DNA of 64,000 nucleotides from Melioribacter sp051488665 (GTDB lineage Bacteria; Bacteroidota; Ignavibacteria; Ignavibacteriales; Melioribacteraceae): contig NZ_JBPSEG010000010.1 in assembly GCF_051488665.1 (NCBI RefSeq), positions 1-64,000 on the forward strand, given 5' to 3'. Every line of letters begins with the position of its first letter. The first letter of the stretch is position 1. The notes under the pieces were generated by a model, which did not search any database, was not told where the DNA came from, and saw nothing but the letters and a program-made list of their open reading frames with translations. Of this stretch, positions 44,325 through 54,289 are shown in pieces. Position numbers and translations under genes: made by a program.

Positions 44325-45299
44325 TTAAGAAACTATAATATATTTAATTTTCTTTTTTTCTTTAGGGTAAAAAAATAGAAAAGCAAACCAAGTTAAAATA
44401 TCTCGGATCAAGAAGTATATTACTAGATTAGTTCGATATAAAAATTTCCTATTTATTTTCGGAACCTTTTTAATCATTGCTCTAAGTAAAATTGCTGTTA
44501 AATATAAAAGCAAAATGGATAAATTTTTTATTAGCAACATGAACAAGACTATTATAATCAATAATATACTAGTATAATTAGTCCTTACGAAATATTTCCA
44601 TTGAAACTTATTTAAAAAATTATCTCTCATTAAAACTGAGCGATACAATTCATTACCATCAAATAACATTTTCCATGTTCTTTTCACATCACTATAGGAA
44701 ATTGTATGATGAATCGCCATTAACTCTTTCTTCCTTATCAAATAAATACCTAAATTTGCTAATCTTATTGCAAAATCAATATCCTCATTTTTCCTAAGTT
44801 TTTTTCGCATACCACCAACTTTTAGCCATAAATCGCGTTTAATTAAAAAGAGCCCACCTGTTGTGAATTCAATATTATCATTAACTAACACTTGATGATA
44901 ATTTTCTGTGTTTAATAGTTTTCCGCTATAATCATAATAATAATTACAAAATTGACCAGAAACAAAATCATATTTCAAGCCACTTTCTTCATTATATACT
45001 TTTTTTAGAAAATCACTTTGAATTTCCATATCCCCATCAATAAAAAACAAAACACCCCCTTTTGATTCATATGCCCCTACATTTCTTCCTATTGCTGCAT
45101 TGATATCACCAGTCAGTTTAAAAATTCTTACTCTTTGGAATTTCTTAACCCTCTCGATGCTATCATCAGTAGAATTTGAATCAACGTAAATAACTTCATA
45201 TCCTTTTAAATTATTATATTCAATTGTTTTGAAAATACTCTCAAAACATTTTGTGATTTTCCAACCTTCATTACGACCAATAACAATAAATGAAATCAT
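44325..45299 (-). CDS. GT2-family glycosyltransferase with C-terminal membrane helices
   Basis: 324 residues, GT-A fold. FIVIGRNEGWKITKCFESIF, VIYVDSNSTDDSIERVKKF, AIGRNVGAYESKGGVLFFID with the metal-binding DGD, and GGLFLIKRDLWLKVGGM then KNEDIDFAIRL give a full family 2 pattern. Two hydrophobic helices (about 235-290) anchor it to the inner membrane. It adds one sugar of the repeat unit. It ends one base before wzy on the transcript. Confidence 0.85.
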   Translation of the reverse strand: MISFIVIGRNEGWKITKCFESIFKTIEYNNLKGYEVIYVDSNSTDDSIERVKKFQRVRIFKLTGDINAAIGRNVGAYESKGGVLFFIDGDMEIQSDFLKKVYNEESGLKYDFVSGQFCNYYYDYSGKLLNTENYHQVLVNDNIEFTTGGLFLIKRDLWLKVGGMRKKLRKNEDIDFAIRLANLGIYLIRKKELMAIHHTISYSDVKRTWKMLFDGNELYRSVLMRDNFLNKFQWKYFVRTNYTSILLIIIVLFMLLIKNLSILLLYLTAILLRAMIKKVPKINRKFLYRTNLVIYFLIRDILTWFAFLFFYPKEKKKIKYIIVS

Positions 45300-45300
45300 G

Positions 45301-46764
45301 TTAAACTTTATTAATTAGTTGATTTTTTCGCTTGAAAGAGTTATATATTACATTTAATATTGTTAAATAAATTGCTATCCAATATGCACCTGAACCACCA
45401 TCTCTGACATATCTATAAAAACCAAATACTTGCGCTGAAGTTGAATGAATTATTAAAAGTATTATTAAAGATGATGATATTATTAAGATCTCATATCGAT
45501 ATACGTTAAATAAAGTAAGATGTTTATAAAGTTTTAATTGCTTGTGAATTAAGTTCCATAAAAAAATAAATACAACAATTCCACCTATAATACCCCCTAC
45601 CATTATTAGTGAAGCATTACCAACGTGCCCATCATGTATTTCCATCCCAACTTTAGAAAAACCCCATCCAGTAATTGGGCGATCTTTAAATTTATCTAAT
45701 ACTGGAGATAGCCGAGAAGTTAATCTAATATTAGTACCTCCTAATGTTGGATCGCCTTGTAATAACAACTTCAATGTCTCAAATCTTTCTAAACTTGCAA
45801 AAAATTGTTGCTTAGCTATCGGGATTGTACTTACCATAATAATCATTACAACAAATAAACTGAAAATAATTTTGGGAGTAGTAAATTTTTTTGTAATAAA
45901 TGTATCAATTATTGTTAGAATTATAATATAAGCAAAGAAAGCAAGTATCCAACCCCTAGTTGCCGTGATAAATACTGATAATAAAGAAACAACAAATATA
46001 AAATATAAATAATTTCGTTTGAAGCCATTCATTTTAGTGTAAAGGTAAAAGGGAGCTAAAATGAAAGCATAAAATGAAGAATAGACAAAATATACAGGGC
46101 GTAACATCCTTTCATAATTTTCAAAAGTTGTGGAATCATCATAACCAAGTGGGATTGTTCCTCCAAATAAAGTATGAAAACTTTGCCCTATTATTAAATT
46201 ATATACTTGACTAATAAAATTTAATACAACAAATATTGATACAATCCTAAAAAATTTTACTAAATCTGCCATACCCTTTATCATATATGGCATAACAAAG
46301 AAGATAGGAAAAATAAAAAATGTTAGCCCAAATTGATACAAATATCTATAACCTGTTCTACCCCCCCCCTCGATTCCCAAAATTAAACCTTCAATAAGAA
46401 GGAAGATTAACCAAATTAAGTAAGGTATGCTGGATTTAGCATAAAATACTTTGATATTATTATAATGAGATTTTTTAATAACAATTTTAAGTACAGCAAT
46501 TATTATAAAAAATTGAAGAAAAGAAAAAACAATAGGTCCAACTTTTATTATCGATTCTGTTTCCTTCCAAAATAAATTCCCTGGATTATCAACAAATAAT
46601 AAAACAAAAAAAACCCAAAAGTAATCATTTTGAGGTTTATCAAAATAAAATAAAATTAGCGTTGTGACCAAAAAAAACGTTTTTAGAGCTGGAACAAAGT
46701 AAATTGCTACAATCGATAGAAATAATAAAATGAATATTTTAATAAGGTCGCTTTTTATTTTCAT
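45301..46764 (-). CDS. wzy: O-antigen/polysaccharide polymerase (Wzy type) with nine-G tract
   Basis: 487 residues with about twelve membrane helices. The periplasmic loop and Wzy_C-like segment RFETLKLLLQGDPTLGGTNI, LTSRLSPVLDKFKDRPITGW and GFSKVGMEIHDGHVGNASLI indicate a polymerase of the Wzy/O-antigen ligase superfamily. The codons for EGGGRTG (about residues 133-139) contain nine consecutive Gs (minus strand), so one slip would end the protein early. The frame is open here. Confidence 0.8.
   Translation of the reverse strand: MKIKSDLIKIFILLFLSIVAIYFVPALKTFFLVTTLILFYFDKPQNDYFWVFFVLLFVDNPGNLFWKETESIIKVGPIVFSFLQFFIIIAVLKIVIKKSHYNNIKVFYAKSSIPYLIWLIFLLIEGLILGIEGGGRTGYRYLYQFGLTFFIFPIFFVMPYMIKGMADLVKFFRIVSIFVVLNFISQVYNLIIGQSFHTLFGGTIPLGYDDSTTFENYERMLRPVYFVYSSFYAFILAPFYLYTKMNGFKRNYLYFIFVVSLLSVFITATRGWILAFFAYIIILTIIDTFITKKFTTPKIIFSLFVVMIIMVSTIPIAKQQFFASLERFETLKLLLQGDPTLGGTNIRLTSRLSPVLDKFKDRPITGWGFSKVGMEIHDGHVGNASLIMVGGIIGGIVVFIFLWNLIHKQLKLYKHLTLFNVYRYEILIISSSLIILLIIHSTSAQVFGFYRYVRDGGSGAYWIAIYLTILNVIYNSFKRKNQLINKV
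46361..46369. repeat. Nine-base G/C homopolymer inside wzy
   Basis: Nine Cs on the plus strand (Gs in the coding strand), in frame, encode Gly-Gly-Gly. Such tracts are slippage-prone, and in polysaccharide genes they are classical phase-variation sites. Confidence 0.8.
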
Positions 46765-46771
46765 AAAATGA

Positions 46772-47821
46772 TTAAAATTGTTTTAAAGCAAATTTGACTT
46801 GGTTTTCCCAAGTAAATTCATCTTTAACTCTACAGTACATCTCTTCTATTATTGAGTCTCTGTCCCTCTCATTCTTAGTATAATAATTAATCTTTTCTTT
46901 TAATTCGTTAATATTTTTAAATGTTACTATATTTATGTTATCAAAGACTTCTAATAACTTTGGACTAAAATCAATAATCTGAAAGCCCTTAGTCGCTGCA
47001 ATATCAAAAACACGTGGCTGAAAAGAAGTAAATATTTGTGGGCTTGGTATATTTAAATTTATCATAGATAATGTGTAAAGTTTGCATAATTTATCATAAG
47101 ATAATCGAGGTCCCTGGTAAGCTTCTTTAATCTTTGGATAAAAATGAAAGCGATATTTCCATCCTTCATCCCCCCATATTTTGACATTATATCCTTCTAA
47201 TTGACCTAAAATTCCAGCTCTATAAGCTCCCTCAGCGCTTTTATAATAACTACCTCCAGTAAAAGATACTTGACATTCTAACTCTTTTTTCTCATCCTCA
47301 CTAATCGAAGATATATCTATAGGATAAAACTTTTCTGGATCATAACCGCCATAAAATCTAATAATTTTAGGATTCTTGCATAAATTATAGATTATTTTGT
47401 CCCATACAGGTTCAGGATTAAGAAAAATATCATAGTATTGAAGTGTCATAGGGAAAAATTGATCTCTCCTCGGATCTGGATCACAAGGATTATCAGCTAC
47501 AAAACATATCATTAAACATTTTGTTTCTTCTTTTATCTTCTTAACAGTCTCAGGGAACAACCCACTCCCGCTGTAATTAAAGAAAATATCCGGTTTAAAA
47601 TCTAAGATTTGTTCTATAAAGTCATTATTAAAATAAATTATTTTATTATAAACAGCCTTTTCATATATGTAAGGGAATTTAGCTTTCCTTGCTATTCTAT
47701 TTATTATTGGAGCAGAGAATTTCTTGGTAGTAAAAGTTTTATACCCAAGATTAATAAATACTTTTTCTATTGATTTTAAGAATCCACCTGGAAAACTATT
47801 ATTTGGGAAAGCGATTTTCAT
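46772..47821 (-). CDS. CgeB-like GT-B glycosyltransferase
   Basis: 349 residues. MKIAFPNNSFPGGFLKSIEK, PDIFFNYSGSGLFPETVKKI, FVADNPCDPDPRR, RFYGGYDPEKFYPI, VSFTGGSYYKSAEGAYRAG and FTSFQPRVFDIAATKGFQII match the CgeB/DUF3880-like glycosyltransferase group. The ATG shares one base with the TAA that would end the neighbouring methyltransferase reading frame (TAATG), which shows that the two genes were coupled before the latter was broken. Confidence 0.8.
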   Translation of the reverse strand: MKIAFPNNSFPGGFLKSIEKVFINLGYKTFTTKKFSAPIINRIARKAKFPYIYEKAVYNKIIYFNNDFIEQILDFKPDIFFNYSGSGLFPETVKKIKEETKCLMICFVADNPCDPDPRRDQFFPMTLQYYDIFLNPEPVWDKIIYNLCKNPKIIRFYGGYDPEKFYPIDISSISEDEKKELECQVSFTGGSYYKSAEGAYRAGILGQLEGYNVKIWGDEGWKYRFHFYPKIKEAYQGPRLSYDKLCKLYTLSMINLNIPSPQIFTSFQPRVFDIAATKGFQIIDFSPKLLEVFDNINIVTFKNINELKEKINYYTKNERDRDSIIEEMYCRVKDEFTWENQVKFALKQF

Positions 47822-48516
47822 TACAAAAACTCCAAAGTATCAATGAGTAATTTTTTATTATTTAATGATGTTAAATAAAGTAGACAGTCTTTTTTATCTA
47901 ATAAAGAATTTTTTATAGCAATAAATCCACAGTTTACAGGTCTTTCTTCACCTGGATAACAATATTTAAAAATAAAATAGTTTTTAAACCCAGCTTTTTC
48001 TAATAAATTTTTAATTTCATTTTTATCGAACAGAGATTTATGTAATTGCGCTAACCATTTTGTATTACTACCTTCTCAATCTGTTTCCGGGTCACCGTGA
48101 GTATATCTATAAACTTGGTACAATGTAAATTCTCCCTCAACATAGAGTTTTGCTACTTCTGGAAAATATGGTATCCCTAAGTAACAAATTATCCCACCCG
48201 GTTTTAAAATGTCTTTACATCTCCGTAAATGCTCTATTCTGTTTTTTCGATATAAATGTTCAAAAAATGCATTACTGAATATCTCTCTTGCACAATTGTT
48301 ACTAAATATTTTAGGACAATTTAAATCTTCAATTAGATCAACTCCTTTAGATAATTGAAAATCAACATTAATATACCCAATTAATGGATTTGAGCCGCAT
48401 CCAAAATGAAGCCTGATATTATTGAGTTTCCCATATTTTAATTTCTTTTTTAAAAAGGAACTATGTAACCTACGCTCAACACGCCAATAAAGAGCTTGGA
48501 AAATTTTATTTATCAT
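47821..48516 (-). pseudogene. SAM methyltransferase gene interrupted by one in-frame TGA
   Basis: The first ORF (48516-48076, 146 residues) has IRLHFGCGSNPLIGYINVDF (SAM loop), NAFFEHLYRKNRIEHLRRCK and DILKPGGIICYLGIPYF, then stops at TGA (48076-48078) after GDPETD. The same frame continues for 85 sense codons: EGSNTKWLAQLHKSLFDKNE, IKNLLEKAGFKNYFIFKYCY and so on to TAA at 47821-47823. Together this is a normal-size class I methyltransferase of about 231 residues. Only one substitution separates it from an intact gene. Confidence 0.75.
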
Positions 48517-48581
48517 TATTTAACCATGGTTAATTGTAATAATTTTTTCGCAGAATAAAAATTAATTAAAAATTATTTTAA

Positions 48582-49465
48582 TTATTTTTCAAAAATGTTC
48601 TTAACTATTTCTTTTGAAAGGTACAAACGGTCAGCTCTTCCGTGTAATCTATTTAACTCAATAAAATGATTAAATCCAAAGAAGGCAAAAATATTATCCC
48701 ATACTTCTTTGCTCACTTCGTTAATATGATGATAATGCGGTTGTCTATTTCTATCTGCTGAAGAAAACCAGATTACATCGGCATGAGCTGTACAGAGATC
48801 AACAATTTTACTTGCAAAAAAAGGTTCAATATGTTCAATAACTTCAGTACACATTACAATATCAAATTTCTCATTTAAGTAATTCATTTTTCTCAAGTCT
48901 TCATTAATAATTTTTTCCTTTGGAATCCCAATATCTAATAATTTATTGTAACCTTCTATTGTTCCCTCGACTGCTATATAATTTAGTTTATTTATTTCAA
49001 ATTGGCGAGTAATCTCCCCCCCCCAGTACCTAATTCAAGCACACTATCAAAGGTTTTACCAAAAAGATTTTGATATACTTTCTGCATATAGTGATAAATT
49101 TCCTCACCAACATTTGAATCTGGATGACCTGTGCACTCTGTTTTAAAATATTTTTTCGGATAAAATGAATTTATATCAAAATAATGAAAAGAATATGGGC
49201 AGTTCAAATTATACCACCATGTATTACCAAACTTATGATAACCCCTATCTTTTTTCTCTTTATTATCATAGATAGGTAAATTAATATATTCCTGTATTTC
49301 TATAATACTAAAACCATTTTTTTCTTTTATTGAAACTAAAGGGTGACGTTTCGCCTCATTGGATGAAAATATACCAACTATATTTTTAATACTATAGTTA
49401 TGTTTTTTTAGTATCACCCAGATTCTCTTAATTGGACGCAAGTACTTCGCAAATGGTATCTTCAT
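48582..49465 (-). pseudogene. SAM methyltransferase gene frameshifted in a nine-G tract (possibly phase-variable, off)
   Basis: ORF 49465-48992 (157 residues) ends VLELGTGGGRLLANLK, losing the frame inside nine Gs. ORF 48896-48582 continues with FDIVMCTEVIEHIEPFFASK and DVIWFSSADRNRQPHYHHIN. With one added G the sequence reads ELGTGGGEITRQFEINKL, NYIAVEGTIEGYNKLLDIGI and PKEKIINEDLRKMNYLNEKF, giving one 294-residue methyltransferase with an intact SAM site. The gene is therefore one base out of phase. Confidence 0.8.
49016..49024. repeat. Nine-base G/C homopolymer inside methyltransferase gene
   Basis: Nine Cs on the plus strand. The tract falls in the codons of the SAM-binding GxGxG loop. 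Ten Gs (or seven) would restore the frame. Confidence 0.85.
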
Positions 49466-49526
49466 TTTTATCCTATTTTTAATAATAAATTTCGTTAATA
49501 TACATACGATGATTATAGAAAGAATA

Positions 49527-50720
49527 TCATTTATAAAATCTTTTCATAATTCGTTTATCAATTTTTTTCACAATTTCATTCCAATTTAAATTATTTTCTG
49601 CAAATTTTTTCGAATTAGAACAATATTTTTGCAATTGTGCTGGGTTATTTATCAACCGCAATAATGCCTGTCCAATCTCTTCCGGCTTTTCAGGAGCAAC
49701 CAAAACACTGAATTCTTCTTTTATCAAAATATTACTAATTGACGTGTATGGCGAAGTAATTATTGCATTAGCAAAGTATGCAGCCTCAGAATAAGCAATT
49801 GCAAAACCCTCAAACCTAGATGGCAATAAGAATATTTTAGCTCTATTATATAAATTATATAGCTCTGGTTTATCCAGATTTCCTAAAAACTTAATTCTTT
49901 TGGATAATTCCGGGTGCAGCACCATAAAATTATTTATTTCAGCAGAAAAATCTGGGACAATTGGACCAGCAAGTTCTAAATTCCAGTTATGTTGTTTTGC
50001 AGTTTCAGCAAATCCTTTGAGGAGATTAAGTGTATTTTTTTGGAATGTGCCTAGTCTTCCAACTGTTATTATTAAATTTTCTTTTTCTTCGAAAGAATTC
50101 ACTTTAATATTACTTTGTACAAAATCTACTGTATGACCATTATAAGCAACAATAATTTTATTCCTAAAAAAAGAATACTTATTCTCAAAATACTTCCTAC
50201 TTTCTTCATCCTCCACACTGAACAAATCAATTTTTTTAATAAAGAGATTTTTGATTAGGAATTTTTTAATCCTCCACTTAAATGTCTCGTTTGGTTTTGC
50301 CAAAAAAGAAACTGGAACAACCTTCTTATCGAAAATTTTTTCCCATGGATAAATACCTGAAGAATGGCAATTATCCATCTTTAAGTATACAAAACCTTTC
50401 GGGTTGCGTAATTTATAAATATATGCTGCAAGCAGACTCTCAAAACAATGCAAGTGAAATATGTTAAGAATATCAATATTTTTACCTTGTTTCAAAAAGT
50501 ATGAAATCGTACTAATATCTTTACCTAAAAAAAGCTTCACTTCAAGAATCTCAACATCTAAATATTTTTTAGAAATTAAAAAATCTCCGCTTTTTCTTGT
50601 TAATATTTTCGATTTGTATCCAAGACGCATAAATCTAAATGGAATTTGTCCCGGATCTTTCCAAAAATGAAAATCCTCATACCCTGGGAAAAATGTCAAA
50701 AATGTCTTCGTTTTCATCAA
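49527..50720 (-). CDS. GT4-family glycosyltransferase
   Basis: 397 residues, GT-B. N-terminal LTFFPGYEDFHFWKDPGQIP, FRFMRLGYKSKILTRKSGDF. Donor domain LIITVGRLGTFQKNTLNLLK and FLLPSRFEGFAIAYSEAAYF with Glu residues of the E-x7-E motif. It probably acts in assembly of the repeat unit. It overlaps the flippase gene upstream by 4 bases. Confidence 0.85.
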   Translation of the reverse strand: MMKTKTFLTFFPGYEDFHFWKDPGQIPFRFMRLGYKSKILTRKSGDFLISKKYLDVEILEVKLFLGKDISTISYFLKQGKNIDILNIFHLHCFESLLAAYIYKLRNPKGFVYLKMDNCHSSGIYPWEKIFDKKVVPVSFLAKPNETFKWRIKKFLIKNLFIKKIDLFSVEDEESRKYFENKYSFFRNKIIVAYNGHTVDFVQSNIKVNSFEEKENLIITVGRLGTFQKNTLNLLKGFAETAKQHNWNLELAGPIVPDFSAEINNFMVLHPELSKRIKFLGNLDKPELYNLYNRAKIFLLPSRFEGFAIAYSEAAYFANAIITSPYTSISNILIKEEFSVLVAPEKPEEIGQALLRLINNPAQLQKYCSNSKKFAENNLNWNEIVKKIDKRIMKRFYK

Positions 50721-52162
50721 ATATATTTTTGAATTGGTTCAGGAATTATTGGGGAAATAAATTTAATAAAATACTTATACCCATTAGATTGAAGATATTT
50801 GTGTGTGAAGAAGTACATCAGAAATAAAAGTATTTGAATAAACACAGTGACAATATTCGATAAAATTATATTTAAAACTAATATTGAACATAAAGTAAAT
50901 ATAAGTGTGGTAAATATTATTATGATTAAATCATATATTAAATTCTGTTTAATAATGTTTTCTTTTATAAAAAAGATACTCACTAAAAGTCCAATTGCAG
51001 TGCTTGTTATTTGGCTAATAATCAACGCTTGAATACCAATCTTAAATGCTATAAATGCACCAATTATTACAAATATTTTTTTTACTGTATCAATAATTAG
51101 GGATAATTTGCTTTTACCAAGAGCATTTAAAACGTTTTGGTTCAGTAATAAAAAAGGAAATATAAATCCATCCAAATAAAGTAATTGCAAAAAGGGGATG
51201 CTATTTGCCCATTTATTTGTTAATAAAATTAGTATCACCGGTTTTGCTGATACAATAAGCAAGGCAGTTAACGGCAGTAAAATAAAAGCTAAAGAAATGG
51301 TTGTTTTTCGATAAGCATTTGCAAAATCAATTGGTTTATCTTGCAAACTTGAAAACGCTGGGAAGGCAACCCTACCATAGGAAATGGTTATTCTTCTCAC
51401 AAATATCTGATAAAACCTATCTGCGTTTGAGAAATATCCCAATTCCGTTGCACTATAAAATTTTCCAATAAGAGGATAATATATTTGGTCTAGCAATATC
51501 GAAGTGAATCCTTGTGCAAAAATATTAACACCATATTTATACAACAACTTAAATGACTCAATAGAAAAAACCATAGAAGGCTTCCATCTATTGAAAATCC
51601 AAAATAACAAAACAGATAGCAAGGAACCAGCAAGAGTTGGATAAACTAACGCCCAAACTCCAAAACCATTATATGCCATAAAGACACCTAAAACACCAGA
51701 TATGAGCGCAGAGCACATCCTAATAAAAGCAGGAATCTTGAATTCTAAATTTTTGGTAAGAATTGTAATATGAACTGTGATAAGAGCACTAAAAACTACT
51801 CCTATAGAAGCTACTCTTGTAATGTCTTTAACAATCGGTTCATTATAAAAATTAGCAATTAAACCAGCAGAAAAAAAAAGAACTATATACAAAAATATGG
51901 AAGCGATAAGATTGAAAAAGAAAACGGTAGAGTAATCCCTCTGATCACTATTCTTCTTCTGTATCAGAGCCATTGAAAAACCACTCTCTGCAATAAGTGT
52001 TGCAAGAGCGATAAATATCGTAACCATCCCTGCTAAACCATAATCCTTTGGAGATAATTTTCTGGCGATAGCAATTGTAAAACCAAACCTAACTACATAT
52101 ACGCCAAAAGAGTCAACAAAACTCCAAATTAAAGCGCTGAGGCTTTTCTTCTTCAAATCCAC
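50717..52162 (-). CDS. wzx: Wzx-type polysaccharide flippase (MOP superfamily)
   Basis: 481 residues with about fourteen membrane helices. The start LKKKSLSALIWSFVDSFGVY, then ARKLSPKDYGLAGMVTIFIA and GFSMALIQKK is typical of MOP-type exporters that flip lipid-linked repeat units across the inner membrane. GTG start sharing one base with the TAG stop of the upstream GT2 gene (TAGTG). With wzy this indicates a Wzx/Wzy-dependent pathway. Confidence 0.87.
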   Translation of the reverse strand: MDLKKKSLSALIWSFVDSFGVYVVRFGFTIAIARKLSPKDYGLAGMVTIFIALATLIAESGFSMALIQKKNSDQRDYSTVFFFNLIASIFLYIVLFFSAGLIANFYNEPIVKDITRVASIGVVFSALITVHITILTKNLEFKIPAFIRMCSALISGVLGVFMAYNGFGVWALVYPTLAGSLLSVLLFWIFNRWKPSMVFSIESFKLLYKYGVNIFAQGFTSILLDQIYYPLIGKFYSATELGYFSNADRFYQIFVRRITISYGRVAFPAFSSLQDKPIDFANAYRKTTISLAFILLPLTALLIVSAKPVILILLTNKWANSIPFLQLLYLDGFIFPFLLLNQNVLNALGKSKLSLIIDTVKKIFVIIGAFIAFKIGIQALIISQITSTAIGLLVSIFFIKENIIKQNLIYDLIIIIFTTLIFTLCSILVLNIILSNIVTVFIQILLFLMYFFTHKYLQSNGYKYFIKFISPIIPEPIQKYI

Positions 52163-53121
52163 TAATGTATTTTTCCCAAAATAGCTTTTATACTAAATTT
52201 TATAAAAAACTTTGAAAAGAATATTTTCGGATATTCCTTCCATGCAACTTTCAAATATCTTAATGCAGTATAAAAATCTTTTTGCGTTTTAAATACTTTA
52301 TAAGCAATTCGAATACAATTTCGAGATGCCTTTTCTTGTAAAATTTTCAAAGTTTTTCTTCGCTGAAACAAATTTTCTTCATAACTGGCTATATGATACT
52401 GTTCTTTTGCTGCTTCTATGATTTTATCGAATTTGTTGGCAAAATCGCTATACTCTGTTTGTTCCGGATGTATACGCCTTAATATCAAAGATTCACCAAG
52501 AATTGCTATAGGAAATTTTGTCAATACTTTTGGCCAAAATAGTTCATCTGTAGCTAGATAGTTTTCATCAAAAAAACCCACATTTCTTATTTTTTCCATA
52601 TCAAACATCACACTGGAGCAAGGTATATAGGAACCGGTTTCTTTAACAAATTCATAAATTTGTCCCTTTTGAAATATTTTTGTTTCTTTGGTATGACTTT
52701 TACTAATTAATCGACCCTTTTCATCAATAAAATCTTCCAATCCGCCTACTAATGCGACATCCGGATGATTTTGTATGAAATTTATTAGCTTTTCAATTGA
52801 ATTTAGCGTCAATTCATCATCCTGATGCAATATTATCAAATATTTTGTTTTACAATGGTAAAAACAATTATTCCAATTCTTTGGATATCCAAGATTGGTT
52901 GGATTTTTATAATATTCTATTATTTCAGTTTTAGATTGATATTCTTTAATAATATCATCAATTCCATCGTTAGATGCATCATCGATAACGAATATACTTT
53001 TTACTAAATTTCTTTGTTTTAGTATGCTATCAATAGCATTTCGAATAAATTTTTTTCCATTATATACAGGTATTGCTACGGTAACCATTAAAGAATTTTT
53101 CTTATCATCAGACATATTCAA
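52162..53121 (-). CDS. GT2-family glycosyltransferase
   Basis: 319 residues, GT-A. VTVAIPVYNGKKFIRNAIDS, IFVIDDASNDGIDDIIKEYQ, YLIILHQDDELTLNSIEKL with the DxD-like DD, and IPCSSVMFDMEKIRN then LATDELFWPKVL. It transfers one sugar of the repeat unit. Coupled to wzx by a one-base overlap. Complete. Confidence 0.85.
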   Translation of the reverse strand: MNMSDDKKNSLMVTVAIPVYNGKKFIRNAIDSILKQRNLVKSIFVIDDASNDGIDDIIKEYQSKTEIIEYYKNPTNLGYPKNWNNCFYHCKTKYLIILHQDDELTLNSIEKLINFIQNHPDVALVGGLEDFIDEKGRLISKSHTKETKIFQKGQIYEFVKETGSYIPCSSVMFDMEKIRNVGFFDENYLATDELFWPKVLTKFPIAILGESLILRRIHPEQTEYSDFANKFDKIIEAAKEQYHIASYEENLFQRRKTLKILQEKASRNCIRIAYKVFKTQKDFYTALRYLKVAWKEYPKIFFSKFFIKFSIKAILGKIH

Positions 53122-53133
53122 AAACTGTTTTTC

Positions 53134-53750
53134 CTAAATTCCCTCAATTACTGTATTATTTAAGGCATATTTTGGGGTTAAAACGACCCTGCTCCGACAA
53201 TACACCCATCTGCGATATAAGTTCCTTTTAATAGAACGGACCAGCACCCAATCCATACATGATTACCAATTTGAATTGGCTTGTCTTCGTTTATTCTTTC
53301 ACTTTTTTATTATAAACAGGATGAGCATCTGTATCCATACAAGAATATCCCAGGAAAGAAGGTAATAATCACCAAAAGTAATTTCTTTAAAACAAGCTAT
53401 TTCTGTCCTGGCAGTAATTAAAAAATTATTTCCAAAGGTAAGGATTGCCCCCTCACCTACGGCAATTTTCGTACCGGCTCCAAATCCAGCTCTTCCCTTA
53501 AAAATCACAGTACCTTCAACATTCCATAGAGAATTTTCATTCACATCATTAATACTTACATGTGCATAACCAATCGTAATCATCCCCCGCCTGATATTTT
53601 TTGATTCTAAAACGGCTTTACCTTTTATGCATTTCAATCGAACCTTATGCGTTAACCATACCGGAAGCTTAACGGCAATATGGAAAGGGAAATAATGAAA
53701 ATTTAAAAGTAAGGTTTTTGGAAGACCTAATAGGGAAAGTTTATATTTTT
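53134..53750 (-). pseudogene. Left-handed beta-helix acetyltransferase with several frameshifts
   Basis: Pieces in different frames form one hexapeptide acetyltransferase: SLLGLPKTLLLNFHYFPFHI and AVKLPVWLTHKVRLKCIKGK, the ORF 53637-53299 up to GDYYLLSWDILV, then MDTDAHPVYNKKVKE, then RINEDKPIQIGNHVWIGCWS and LLKGTYIADGCIVGAGS, then VLTPKYALNNTVIEG. At least three one- or two-base lesions and the lack of a start codon mark a decayed gene rather than a switch. Confidence 0.75.
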
Positions 53751-54268
53751 TTAAATTCGTCTTTTGTTAAACACATTATAATATAATCCCAATATTTTCC
53801 ATTTCTAAAATATGATTGAGGTAGTCTGCCTGTCTCTTTAAAACCTACTTTTTCATAAAGTTTCTTTGCATTGGGATTAAAGTCAGCAACTTTTAAATAT
53901 ACCATATTCATATTAAAATGATTGAATAAAAACTCGAGAATCATTTCATAACTTTTTTTTCCATATCCTTTTCCACGATATTCAGATAAAATATCCAAAC
54001 CAATTTCACAGTTTTGATGTTGGTGATTAATAATTTGTATTCGCAGTCGTCCAATTATTTCTTTTGGTTTCTCAGCAAAGCAGATAACGTATCGCTTATC
54101 ATTTTTATTTTTATGAAGATTTTTCCACCACTCAATCTGCCCTTCTTCGTCTACGAAATCAATGTTATATAAATTAATCCATGTTGAAGGATCATTATGT
54201 AACTTGCGTAAAATCTCTAAATCTTCTTTTTCTATAACTCGAAATGCAATATCTTTATAAATGAACAT
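53741..54268 (-). CDS. GNAT-family N-acetyltransferase
   Basis: 175 residues. CoA-binding motif A is ILSEYRGKGYGKKSYEMIL, followed by MVYLKVADFNPNAKKLYEKV and GFKETGRLPQSYFRNGKYWD, the RimJ/RimL/PseH-like pattern. In glycan loci such enzymes acetylate amino sugars or amino-sugar nucleotides. The adjacent aminotransferase (54441-55625) could supply the amino group. It runs slightly into the acetyltransferase relic downstream. Confidence 0.8.
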   Translation of the reverse strand: MFIYKDIAFRVIEKEDLEILRKLHNDPSTWINLYNIDFVDEEGQIEWWKNLHKNKNDKRYVICFAEKPKEIIGRLRIQIINHQHQNCEIGLDILSEYRGKGYGKKSYEMILEFLFNHFNMNMVYLKVADFNPNAKKLYEKVGFKETGRLPQSYFRNGKYWDYIIMCLTKDEFKKI

Positions 54269-54289
54269 ATGATACCTTATTTTAATGGT

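Noticed and set aside
48076..48078. TGA as selenocysteine or programmed read-through
   Set aside because: The family has no conserved Cys at this place as far as I know, no SECIS-like hairpin is obvious, and a neighbouring gene is broken by TAA in the same way; simple mutation or sequencing error is more likely.
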